DNA of 64,000 bases from CADEEN01 sp963816315 (lineage in GTDB: Bacteria; Pseudomonadota; Gammaproteobacteria; Burkholderiales; Burkholderiaceae_C). The DNA lies in NCBI GenBank assembly GCA_963816315.1, contig CAWFJZ010000033.1, positions 1-64,000 on the forward strand. Reading direction: 5' to 3'. This document shows, one piece after another, positions 35,339 to 44,792 of this stretch (the stretch's first letter is position 1; every line of letters starts with the position of its first letter). The position numbers were made by a program, and so were the translations under genes. The notes beneath the pieces are model-generated. The model saw only the letters and a program-made list of their open reading frames with translations, did not search any database and was not told the origin of the DNA.

Positions 35339-36151
35339 TTGAACTCCGACGCCCTCATCGAGATCGACCATGTCACCTTCGGCTACGACGCCAGCCGCAC
35401 GATCCTGGGTGACATTTCGTTGCGCTTCATGCGCGGCAAGGTCACGTCGATCCTCGGCGGGTCGGGCTGCGGCAAGACGACGCTGCTGCGGCTGATCGGC
35501 GGCATGGCGGCGGCCAACTCAGGCCGCGTGGTTTTCGACGGCGAGCCGATCAACGCCCGCGACCGCACGCAGATGCTGCGCTTGCGTCGGCGCATGGGCA
35601 TGCTGTTCCAGTTCGGCGCGTTGTTCACCGATCTCACGGTGTTCGACAACGTGGCCTTTCCGTTGCGCGAGCACAGTGGGTTGCCTGAAGTGATGATCCG
35701 CGACATCGTGCTGATGAAGCTGCATGCGGTCGGCTTGCGCGGCGCGGCGGGCCTGCGCATTTCGGAAGTCTCCGGCGGCATGGCGCGTCGCATCGCGTTG
35801 GCGCGCGCGATCGCGCTCGACCCCGAGCTGATCATGTACGACGAGCCCTTTGCCGGGCTCGATCTGATTTCGATGGGCGTGGCCGCGAACCTGATTCGCA
35901 AGTTGAACGATGCCACCGGCGCCACGTCGCTCGTCGTCTCGCACGATGTGCCCGAGTGCATGGCGATCAGCGACTACGTGGTGCTGCTGGCCGCGCCCGG
36001 CGGGCGCATCGTTGCGCAAGGCACGCCGGCCGAGTTGATGGCATCGATGGATCCCGAGACACGCCAGTTCGTGCGCGGCGAGCCCGATGGTCCGGTGAAG
36101 TTTCATTACCCGGCGCCAACGTTGGCAGAAGATTTCGGGGTCAGTGCATGA
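35339..36151 (+). CDS. mlaF: Phospholipid ABC transporter ATP-binding protein MlaF
   Basis: MlaF is the ATPase of the MlaFEDB complex, which moves phospholipids between the inner membrane and periplasmic MlaC to keep outer-membrane asymmetry. It shows Walker A GGSGCGKTT, Q-loop MGMLFQFGALFTDLTV, signature EVSGGMARRIALARAIA, Walker B ELIMYDEPFAGLD and the switch His in VVSHDV. The start is taken at TTG 35339 (LNSDALIEIDHVTFGY), since homologues begin a few residues before the first strand; TTG 35312 is also in frame. It overlaps mlaE by four bases. Confidence 0.93.
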   Translation: MNSDALIEIDHVTFGYDASRTILGDISLRFMRGKVTSILGGSGCGKTTLLRLIGGMAAANSGRVVFDGEPINARDRTQMLRLRRRMGMLFQFGALFTDLTVFDNVAFPLREHSGLPEVMIRDIVLMKLHAVGLRGAAGLRISEVSGGMARRIALARAIALDPELIMYDEPFAGLDLISMGVAANLIRKLNDATGATSLVVSHDVPECMAISDYVVLLAAPGGRIVAQGTPAELMASMDPETRQFVRGEPDGPVKFHYPAPTLAEDFGVSA

Positions 36152-36930
36152 CGAACCTGTTGCAGTCCCTCGGCGCGCGCACGTTCCTCGCAATGCAGCG
36201 CTTCGGCCGCGCGGCTTTGTTCTTCATCGATCTGGTGGCGCACCTGCCGCCGGTGTTGTTGCGCTTCGGTCTGGTGGTCAAGCAGATTCATGCCATCGGC
36301 AACCGCTCGCTGGTCATCATCCTGGCTTCGGGCCTCGCCGTCGGCTTCGTGCTCGCGCTGCAGATGTACTACGCGCTGTCCACCTACGGCGCCACCGAGT
36401 CGCTCGGCCTGATCGTCAACCTGAGTCTGGTGCGCGAGTTGGGGCCGGTGGTCACGGGGCTGCTGTTCGCCGGCCGCGCCGGCACGTCGCTGACTGCCGA
36501 GATCGGCTTGATGAAAGCCGGCGAGCAACTGGCGGCGATGGAGATGATGGCGGTGGATCCGCGCGCACGCGTCTTCGCGCCGCGCTTTCTCGGTGGCATC
36601 ATTTCGATGCCCTTGCTGGCGGTGTTGTTCTCGGCCATCGGTATCCTGGGCGCCTGGGTGGTCGGCGTGGTGCTGATCGGCCTGGACTCCGGCAACTTCT
36701 GGTCCTTGATGCAATCGCGCGTCGATGTCTGGCGCGATGTCGGCAACGGCGTGTTGAAGAGTTTTTTCTTCGGCGTGGTCTGCACCGCGGTGGCGCTGTA
36801 CCAGGGCTGGCAGGCCGAAGCCACGCCCGAGGGCGTGGCTTACGCAACGACGCGCACCGTGGTCGTGTCGTCGCTCGGTGTGCTGGGCATGGACTTCGTG
36901 CTCACGGCGTTGATGTTCTCGGCGCCCTGA
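36148..36930 (+). CDS. mlaE: Phospholipid ABC transporter permease MlaE
   Basis: MlaE is the integral membrane permease of the Mla system, 260 residues. ATG 36148 overlaps the mlaF stop. The MlaE/Ttg2B family is evident in SLVIILASGLAVGFVLALQMY, VRELGPVVTGLLFAGRAGTS, TAEIGLMKAGEQLAAMEMM and the C-terminal TTRTVVVSSLGVLGMDFVLTALMF. About five to six membrane segments are present. It is intact. Confidence 0.95.
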   Translation: MTNLLQSLGARTFLAMQRFGRAALFFIDLVAHLPPVLLRFGLVVKQIHAIGNRSLVIILASGLAVGFVLALQMYYALSTYGATESLGLIVNLSLVRELGPVVTGLLFAGRAGTSLTAEIGLMKAGEQLAAMEMMAVDPRARVFAPRFLGGIISMPLLAVLFSAIGILGAWVVGVVLIGLDSGNFWSLMQSRVDVWRDVGNGVLKSFFFGVVCTAVALYQGWQAEATPEGVAYATTRTVVVSSLGVLGMDFVLTALMFSAP

Positions 36931-36953
36931 GCGGCGGATAAGGAGGCAGTGCG

Positions 36954-37454
36954 ATGAGCAAGAAAAGCATCGAAGTGTTGGTCGGCCTGTTCGTGCTGCT
37001 GGGCATGGCGGCGCTGGTGTTTCTGGCGTTGAAGGCGGCCAATCTCGCCAGCTTCGGCGAGCACAAGGGCTACACCGTCAGCGCCAAGTTCGACAACATC
37101 GGTGGCCTGAAACCGCGCGCGCCGGTGCGCAGCGCCGGCGTCACCGTCGGCCGCGTGAAGAGCATCTCGCTCGATCCGAAGACCTACCAGGGCGTGGTGC
37201 GGCTGGAGATCGACAACTTCGTCAAGTTTCCCAAGGACACCTCGGCGAAGATCCTCACTGCAGGCCTGCTCGGCGACCAGTACATCGGTCTGGAGCCCGG
37301 TGCCGACGAAAAGGAACTCGCCGATCGCAACGTCATCAAGCAAACGCAGTCGGCAGTGGTGCTCGAGAACCTGATCGGCCAGCTCATCTTCAACCGAGCC
37401 GCGGACGCCGGCAGCGGCACACCCGCCGCGGCCGAACCGGCGCCCAAAAAGTGA
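36954..37454 (+). CDS. mlaD: Phospholipid transport MCE-domain protein MlaD
   Basis: MlaD is a membrane-anchored MCE protein forming the hexameric ring that shuttles lipids through the Mla complex. One N-terminal helix (VLVGLFVLLGMAALVFLAL, about 8-27) precedes the MCE domain (about 40-120, YTVSAKFDNIGGLKPRAPV, VGRVKSISLDPKTY, LTAGLLGDQYIGLEPG). A conserved helical tail (VLENLIGQLIF) follows, then an Ala/Pro-rich end. An AAGGAGG-like site lies about ten bases before ATG 36954. The stop overlaps the mlaA ATG as TGATG. Confidence 0.95.
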   Translation: MSKKSIEVLVGLFVLLGMAALVFLALKAANLASFGEHKGYTVSAKFDNIGGLKPRAPVRSAGVTVGRVKSISLDPKTYQGVVRLEIDNFVKFPKDTSAKILTAGLLGDQYIGLEPGADEKELADRNVIKQTQSAVVLENLIGQLIFNRAADAGSGTPAAAEPAPKK

Positions 37455-38185
37455 TGAAAACCAAAGCTCAATATGCCGCGCTGCTGGCGTTGGCGATCGT
37501 CGCCGGGGCTGCGCATGCGCAGTCGGCCAACGATCCTTTTGAGAAGGCCAACCGCGCCATCTTCGGTTTCAACGAAGCGCTCGACAGCGCGGTGCTGACG
37601 CCGGTGGCCAAGGGCTATCAGGCGACGGTGCCGGAGTTGATGCGCATGGGGGTGACCAACTTCTTCGGCAACTTCGGCGATGGTTGGTCGGCCATCAACA
37701 ACCTGCTGCAAGGCAAGGTCGAGCAAAGTGCGACGATGGTGATGCGCGTGGCCGCGAACACGCTGTTCGGCATCGGCGGCATCTTCAACGTCGCCAGCGA
37801 CCTCGGCATGGAGCGCAGCACGGAAGACTTCGGCCAGACGCTCGGGCGTTGGGGCATGCCGGCCGGCCCGTATGTCGTGTGGCCGCTGCTCGGCCCATCG
37901 ACCGCGCGCGACACGCTTGCCCGCCCGCTCGACCTGGCGTGGTCGCACTCGCTGGCCATCAACGACAGTGGCGTCAACGTCGGCCTGTCGGCCCTCAACC
38001 TGATCGACACGCGGGCCAATTTGCTCAGCGCTTCGCGCGTCGTCGATGGCCTGGCCTTCGACAAGTACACCTTCATTCGTGACGCTTACGTCGCGCGACG
38101 GCGCAACTTGGTGTACGACGGCAACCCGCCCGAGTTGCCGGAAGAAAAAGAGCCGGCGGACCCCGCACCCGCCGTGCCCAAGTAA
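37454..38185 (+). CDS. mlaA: Outer-membrane asymmetry protein MlaA (VacJ), no lipobox
   Basis: MlaA removes mislocalised phospholipids from the outer leaflet and passes them to MlaC. The VacJ blocks NDPFEKANRAIFGFNEALD, VTNFFGNFGDGWSAINNLLQ, NTLFGIGGIFNVASDLG and TLGRWGMPAGPYVVWPLLGP are clear. Unlike standard MlaA lipoproteins the leader (ALLALAIVAGAAHAQ) has no cysteine and ends in an AHA-Q signal peptidase I site, so the product should be soluble or attached through porins only. Start at ATG 37454, or GTG one codon earlier. Confidence 0.93.
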   Translation: MKTKAQYAALLALAIVAGAAHAQSANDPFEKANRAIFGFNEALDSAVLTPVAKGYQATVPELMRMGVTNFFGNFGDGWSAINNLLQGKVEQSATMVMRVAANTLFGIGGIFNVASDLGMERSTEDFGQTLGRWGMPAGPYVVWPLLGPSTARDTLARPLDLAWSHSLAINDSGVNVGLSALNLIDTRANLLSASRVVDGLAFDKYTFIRDAYVARRRNLVYDGNPPELPEEKEPADPAPAVPK

Positions 38186-38253
38186 ACCCTCGCGCCGACC
38201 GCGCGTTGATGCCCTCGTGCCCGCCTTTTCGCGGGCGCCGTGAAAGGAAATCC

Positions 38254-38862
38254 ATGTTGTCTTTGAAGCGAACCCTGGCTGGCCTGGTGATGTCGGTGGC
38301 GACGGTGATGGCCGTGGCGCAAACCGCCACGCCGGACGCGCTGATCAAACAAGTCTCGACCGAAGTCATCGACACGATCAAGGGCGACAAGACGCTGCAG
38401 AGCGGCGACGTGAGCAAGATCATCTCGCTGGTCGATGCGAAGGTCATGCCGCATGTCAACTTCCAGCGCATGACGGCGTCGGCCGTCGGCCGCAACTGGC
38501 GCACCGCCACGCCGGAGCAGCAGAAGCGGCTGCAGGAAGAGTTCAAGACGCTGCTCGTGCGCACGTATGCCGGTGCGCTGACGCAGGTCAAGGACCAGAC
38601 GGTGCAGTTGAAGCCGCTGCGTGCGGCGGCCGAAGACACCGAAGTCGTCGTGCGCACCGAGGTCAAGGGCAGGGGCGAGCCGATCCAGCTCGACTACCGC
38701 TTGGAGAAGGCCGACGCGGCGTGGAAGATCTACGACGTCAATGTCCTGGGCGTGTGGCTGGTCGAGCAGTACAAGGGCCAGTTCGCGCAGGACATCAGCA
38801 GCGGCGGCATCGACGGCTTGATCACCAAGCTCGCGGAGCGCAACAAGGGCGCGAAGTCGTAG
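38254..38862 (+). CDS. mlaC: Periplasmic phospholipid-binding protein MlaC
   Basis: MlaC is a soluble periplasmic carrier between MlaA and MlaD. A signal peptide (RTLAGLVMSVATVMAVA) precedes the Tol_Tol_Ttg2 fold, with VDAKVMPHVNFQRMTASAVGRNW, TPEQQKRLQEEFKTLLVRTYAGAL and WKIYDVNVLGVWLVEQYKGQF. The 202-residue length is normal. A GAAAGGAAA site (38241-38249) lies just upstream of ATG 38254. The TAG stop shares its G with the next gene's GTG. Confidence 0.95.
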   Translation: MLSLKRTLAGLVMSVATVMAVAQTATPDALIKQVSTEVIDTIKGDKTLQSGDVSKIISLVDAKVMPHVNFQRMTASAVGRNWRTATPEQQKRLQEEFKTLLVRTYAGALTQVKDQTVQLKPLRAAAEDTEVVVRTEVKGRGEPIQLDYRLEKADAAWKIYDVNVLGVWLVEQYKGQFAQDISSGGIDGLITKLAERNKGAKS

Positions 38863-39125
38863 TGTTGGCGCTGCCGGCCAAACTCGACATTGCTGACGCG
38901 AGCGCGGCATTGCCGGCGCTCGCTTCCGCTGTGGAGCAGGGCAGCGGGGCGCTGGTCATCGATGCCAGCGCACTGAAGAACTTCGACTCCTCGGCGATCG
39001 CCACGCTGCTCGAGTTGCGCCGCCGCGCGCCGGGCCGCGAGTTCAGCGTCAGCGGCGCGCCGACGGCGATGGTGGAGTTGGCAACGATGTACGGCGTGGC
39101 GGAGCTCCTTGCCTTCAAAGCCTGA
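38862..39125 (+). CDS. mlaB: STAS-domain protein MlaB
   Basis: MlaB is the small cytoplasmic STAS subunit that stabilises and regulates MlaF. The 87-residue product, from GTG 38862, contains LVIDASALKNFDSSAIATLLELRRRA, the core of a STAS domain with the typical D-S-S loop, and ends in MYGVAELL. It is the last gene of the mla operon and convergent with hexR, three bases away. Confidence 0.9.
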   Translation: MLALPAKLDIADASAALPALASAVEQGSGALVIDASALKNFDSSAIATLLELRRRAPGREFSVSGAPTAMVELATMYGVAELLAFKA

Positions 39126-39128
39126 GCG

Positions 39129-39998
39129 CTATTCCGCCTTCGCGTAGCGCTTCGCGCGCAGGTTGCGTTTGATCTCGGCCAGCATCGGCCGCAACTCGCC
39201 GCCCAGCCGCAAGGCCACGCCCGTGGTCAGGATGTCGATGATCACCAGGTGCAACAGGCGCGACACCATCGGGCTGTAGCGGTCGTAGTCTTCCGGGTGG
39301 TCGGCGGCCAGCAGGATCTGCTGCGCACTGTTGTTCGCCGAGCGCGCCAAGGGCGACCCGCTGGCGGTGATGACGATCGTCGTTGCGCCCTTTCTTCTCG
39401 CGATTTCGGCCGCGTCGAGCAGGTCGCGGCTGCGGCCCGAGTTGGAGATGATCACCGCACAATCGCCCGGCTGCAGCATCGTCGCGCTCATCACCTGCAC
39501 ATGGCCGTCGGACACCGCAGTGGCGGACACGCCGAGGCGAAAGAACTTGTGCTGCGCATCCTGCGCCACGATGCCCGAGTTGCCGACGCCGTAGAACTCG
39601 ATGCGCCGGCCGTTGCGCCCGGCTTCGGTCAGCGCCTGCATCGCGCGCTCGAAGGCGTGGCTCGCCGCGTCGTTGCGATAGGCCAGCAGCGCGCTGACGG
39701 CGTTGTCGATCACCTTGACCAGGATGTCGCCGGGCTTGTCGTCTTCATCGACCGCGCGGTGCACGAAGGGCACGCCCTCGTTGACCGTGCCGGCGAGCTT
39801 CAACTTAAAGTCCGCCAGGCCGTCGTAGCCGACGCTGCGGCAAAAGCGCACCACCGTCGGGTTGCTCACATGCGCCCGGTCTGCCAGCTCGCTCACCGGC
39901 AGCGAGGCAAAGCTGCGCGCATCGGCGAGCACCAGCTTGGCCACGCGCTGCTCGGCGGGCGGCAGTGCGGGCAATGCGGCGTGAATGCGCTCCAGCAT
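39129..39998 (-). CDS. hexR: Transcriptional regulator HexR (RpiR family)
   Basis: HexR represses glucose and Entner-Doudoroff genes and is released by 2-keto-3-deoxy-6-phosphogluconate. The N-terminal helix-turn-helix domain (SELADRAHVSNPTVVRFCRSVGYDG, about 38-62) is followed by a SIS sugar-phosphate domain (about 125-260, RIEFYGVGNSGIVAQDAQHKF, VIISNSGRSRDLLDAAE). I chose ATG 39998 (MLERIHAALP); a TTG at 40004 is in frame too. It lies just downstream of zwf on the same strand, so zwf-hexR is probably one autoregulated transcript. Confidence 0.92.
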   Translation of the reverse strand: MLERIHAALPALPPAEQRVAKLVLADARSFASLPVSELADRAHVSNPTVVRFCRSVGYDGLADFKLKLAGTVNEGVPFVHRAVDEDDKPGDILVKVIDNAVSALLAYRNDAASHAFERAMQALTEAGRNGRRIEFYGVGNSGIVAQDAQHKFFRLGVSATAVSDGHVQVMSATMLQPGDCAVIISNSGRSRDLLDAAEIARRKGATTIVITASGSPLARSANNSAQQILLAADHPEDYDRYSPMVSRLLHLVIIDILTTGVALRLGGELRPMLAEIKRNLRAKRYAKAE

Positions 39999-40000
39999 CG

Positions 40001-41446
40001 TCAAAGTTCTTCATCCCATGTGAATCCGTCGCGCGCGATCAGCGCACTCGAAGCCGGCGGCCCCCACGACCCAGCCGCATAGGGACGCGGCCCGGTCGCG
40101 TCATTGCGCCACGCGTCCAACACCGGCTCGACCCAGCGCCATGCTTCTTCCTGCTCATCGCTGCGCACGAACAGGTTCAGGCGTCCTGCGATCGAGTCGA
40201 GCAACAGGCGCTCGTAGGCGCCAACACGGTCGGCGGCGAAGGCCTTGTCGAAATCGAGATCAAGCTGCACAGGAGTGAGCACATCGTTGTTGCCGGTGCC
40301 CTTGGCGGCAAGCAGGTGCAACTCCAAACCATCTTCGGGTTGCAGCTTGATGACGAGTTTGTTGGCGCGCGCGCTGCCGGCAAAAATCGCGTGCGGCACC
40401 GGCCGGAAGTTGACGACGATCTGCGCGTCGCGCGTGCCCAACCGCTTGCCCGTGCGCAAGTAGAACGGCACGCCGGCCCAACGCCAGCTCTGCACTTCGG
40501 TGCGCAGCGCGACGAAGGTTTCCGTGGTGCTGCCTTCCGGCACCTTGGCTTCTTCGACGTAGCCCAGCGCCGGTTGGCCGAAAATCGTGCCGGCGCGGTA
40601 CTGGCCGCGCACCACGTCACGAGCCACGCTTTCTGCGGTGAAGGGCTTTAGAGATTTCAGCACCTTCAACTTTTCGTCGCGAATGGCATCGGCGTCGCCG
40701 TTGGCCGGCGGCTCCATGGCGATGATCGTCAGCAGTTGCAGCGCGTGGTTCTGCACCATGTCGCGCAGCGCGCCGGTGCGGTCGTAGAAGTCGCCGCGCG
40801 TGCCCACACCCAGGCCTTCGGCGATCGTGATCTGGATGTTGGCGATGCTCTCGCGGCGCCATAGCGGCTCGAACAGCGCGTTGCCGAAACGCAGCGCCGC
40901 CAGGTTCTGCACCGCGGGCTTGCCGAGGTAGTGGTCGATGCGCAGCGCCTGCGCTTCGGTGAACGACGCGCGCACGACGCGGTTGATCTCCTGCGCGCTG
41001 GCCAGATCGTGGCCGAGCGGCTTTTCGAGGACGACGCGCACGTCCGGGCCGTTCAAACCCGCCGCACCGAGCTGCGCGCAGATTTGCGTGAACAGGTGCG
41101 GGCTCGTCGCCAGGAAGAAGACCTTCACATCGGCGCCGCGTTCGTCGAGCCATTGCTTCAGGCCGGCGTAATGCTCGGGCTGCGCGAGGTCCATGCGGCG
41201 GTAGTGCAGCAGTTGCGCAAAGCGCGCGAACTCGTCGTCGCTCGGCCGCTTCGATGCATCGACCTCGCAGAACTTGTCCTTGATGAAGGCGCGGTACTGG
41301 TCGTCGCTGCGCTCGTCGCGAGCCACAGCGACGATGCGGCCGTCGGCCGGCAGCTTGCCGTGGCGCCAAGCTTGAAACAGGGCTGGCATCAGCTTGCGCC
41401 ACGTCAGGTCGCCGGTGCCGCCGAAGAGTACGAGGTCGAAGGACAT
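40001..41446 (-). CDS. zwf: Glucose-6-phosphate 1-dehydrogenase
   Basis: Zwf oxidises glucose-6-phosphate to 6-phosphogluconolactone with NADP, feeding the pentose phosphate and Entner-Doudoroff routes. The coenzyme loop GGTGDLTWRKL lies near the N-terminus. The substrate motif RIDHYLGKP is about residue 170, and the structural block FYLRTGKRL is also present. The start ATG 41446 (MSFDLVLFGGTGDL) is preferred over an upstream TTG. The 481-residue product is intact. Its stop is three bases before the hexR ATG. Divergent from tal across the HexR-type operator. Confidence 0.95.
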   Translation of the reverse strand: MSFDLVLFGGTGDLTWRKLMPALFQAWRHGKLPADGRIVAVARDERSDDQYRAFIKDKFCEVDASKRPSDDEFARFAQLLHYRRMDLAQPEHYAGLKQWLDERGADVKVFFLATSPHLFTQICAQLGAAGLNGPDVRVVLEKPLGHDLASAQEINRVVRASFTEAQALRIDHYLGKPAVQNLAALRFGNALFEPLWRRESIANIQITIAEGLGVGTRGDFYDRTGALRDMVQNHALQLLTIIAMEPPANGDADAIRDEKLKVLKSLKPFTAESVARDVVRGQYRAGTIFGQPALGYVEEAKVPEGSTTETFVALRTEVQSWRWAGVPFYLRTGKRLGTRDAQIVVNFRPVPHAIFAGSARANKLVIKLQPEDGLELHLLAAKGTGNNDVLTPVQLDLDFDKAFAADRVGAYERLLLDSIAGRLNLFVRSDEQEEAWRWVEPVLDAWRNDATGPRPYAAGSWGPPASSALIARDGFTWDEEL

Positions 41447-41481
41447 CTCGGTTGGGGCCAACGACGGTGCGTCGCTGGCGA

Positions 41482-41496
41482 TGTAATTAAGTTACG
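41482..41496. promoter_or_regulatory. Putative HexR operator between zwf and tal
   Basis: TGTAATTAAGTTACG is an imperfect 15-base palindrome that closely matches the known HexR target (TGTAATTAAATTACA type). It stands 36 bases upstream of the zwf ATG and about 120 bases upstream of tal, in a region divergent between the two. hexR itself is encoded next to zwf. It probably lets HexR control both directions. Confidence 0.75.
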
Positions 41497-41616
41497 GTCA
41501 AGATGATGCATGAGTTTCTTTGCCGGGTCAACGCAAGGGCCGAGCCGCCTGGAAACAGGCGGCGGCACAATGCTTGCCCTCAGCGTCTCATTGCGCCGAT
41601 ATTCTTCTCATCAACG

Positions 41617-42563
41617 ATGAACCAGCTCGACCAGCTCAAGCAGTACACCACTGTCGTTGCCGACACCGGCAACTTCAAGCAACTCGCGCAGTTCGCGCCG
41701 CGCGATGCCACCACCAACCCGACGCTGATTCTGAAAGCGGTGCAGCAGCCCGAGTACGCGCCGCTGTTGGCCGAGACGGCCGCCGCCGTCAAAGGCAAGG
41801 CGCTCGATCGTGTGGTCGATCAGGTGCTGGTGCGGTTCGGCCTGGAGATCCTGAAGGTCGTGCCCGGCCGCGTCAGCACCGAAGTCGATGCGCGCCTGTC
41901 GTTCGACACTGCAGCGACGATCGCGCGCGCGCACCGTTTGATCGAACTCTACGAGCGCGCCGGCATCGGCCGCGAACGCGTGCTGATCAAGATGGCCTCG
42001 ACGTGGGAAGGCATTCAAGCAGCAAAAGCGTTGGAACACGAAGGCATCCACTGCAACCTGACGCTCTTGTTCGCGTTCTGCCAGGCGGTGGCCTGCGGCG
42101 AGGCCGGCGTGCGCCTGATCTCGCCGTTCGTCGGCCGCATCTACGACTGGCACAAGAGGGCCGCCGGCGCCTCGTGGGATGAAGCGGCGATGGCCGGCGC
42201 CAATGACCCCGGCGTAAAGTCGGTCGCGCAGATCTACCGCTTTTACAAGCACTTCGGCATCGACACGGAAGTCATGGGCGCGAGTTTTCGCAATATCGGC
42301 CAGATCCAGGCGCTCGCGGGCTGCGATCTGCTGACGATCAGCCCCGAGTTACTGGCGCAGTTGAAGGCTGCGACAGCGGCATTGCCGCGTGCGCTCGACC
42401 CGGCCGAAGCGAAGACGGCCGCGGTGAGCGCCGCCACTTACAACGAAACGAGTTTCCGCTGGGCGCTGAACGACGACGCGATGGCCCATGACAAGCTGGC
42501 CGAAGGCATCCGCGCTTTCGCCGCCGACGCGGTCAAGCTCGACAAGATGATCGGGGCGCTGGC

Positions 42564-42567
<4 letters not shown>
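41617..42567 (+). CDS. tal: Transaldolase
   Basis: Transaldolase exchanges a dihydroxyacetone unit between sedoheptulose-7-phosphate and glyceraldehyde-3-phosphate in the non-oxidative pentose phosphate pathway. The start ATG 41617 (MNQLDQLKQYTTVVADTGNF) fits the family; the 110 bases upstream in frame are leader. The Schiff-base lysine lies in RVLIKMASTWEGI, and other blocks are DATTNPTLILKA, HCNLTLLFAFCQAVACGEAGV and ISPFVGRIYDWHK. The 316-residue product is full length. Its stop overlaps the pgi ATG by four bases. Confidence 0.95.
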
Positions 42568-44145
<1,578 letters not shown>

Positions 44146-44156
44146 CGCCTGGCCTC

Positions 44157-44792
44157 ATGACGCGCCGCCGGACGGTCGTGTTCAACGTCGGTGGCGTGAT
44201 CGTGCGCTGGCAGCCCGAGGTGCTGATGCGCCAGTGCTTTCCGCAACAGGCGGTGGATTCGGTCAGCGCGGAGCGCGTCAAGACGCAGGTCTTCCAGAGC
44301 TTCGCGCCGGGCGCCGATTGGGCCGCGTTCGACCGCGGCCAGGTCGAACCCGCCGAGCTCGCCGAGCGCATCGCCGAGCGCAGCGGCTTGCCGCAGCGAG
44401 CCGTCACGGCGCTGATCGATGCGATTCCCGATCACCTGCAGCCCATGCCCGAAAGTCTGGCGCTGATCGAGCGCGTGCAGGCCGCGGGCCACCGTCTGGC
44501 GCTGCTGTCGAACATGCCGCGGCCCTATGCAGCCCACCTCGAGCGTTCGCACGCTTGCTTCGGTTGGTTCGAGCACCGTGCGTGGTCGGGGCATCTGGGT
44601 GTGATGAAGCCGCAGCGCGAAATCTTCGACGGCGTGCAATCTGCGCTCGACCTCGACCTCGCGCACGCGATCTTCATCGACGACCATGCCGCCAACATCG
44701 ACGCCGCACGCTCGTTCGGCTGGCGCGCGCTGCACTTCGAGAGCGCCGCAAAGTGCGCCGCAGTGCTCGCGCGTGACGGCTGGCTCGATTGA
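44157..44792 (+). CDS. HAD-superfamily phosphatase-like protein (YihX type), nucleophile changed
   Basis: This 211-residue HAD protein resembles YihX-like sugar-phosphate phosphatases. The cap is helical (about residues 20-90). Motif II is LLSNMPRP, motif III is GVMKPQREIF and motif IV is FIDDHAANIDAA. In motif I, normally FDxGGV with Asp as nucleophile, the sequence is FNVGGVIVRW, so residue 10 is Asn (codon AAC). That should abolish phosphoryl transfer unless the base is an error. Its location behind tal-pgi suggests sugar-phosphate metabolism. Its stop touches the convergent methyltransferase stop with no gap. Confidence 0.85.
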   Translation: MTRRRTVVFNVGGVIVRWQPEVLMRQCFPQQAVDSVSAERVKTQVFQSFAPGADWAAFDRGQVEPAELAERIAERSGLPQRAVTALIDAIPDHLQPMPESLALIERVQAAGHRLALLSNMPRPYAAHLERSHACFGWFEHRAWSGHLGVMKPQREIFDGVQSALDLDLAHAIFIDDHAANIDAARSFGWRALHFESAAKCAAVLARDGWLD

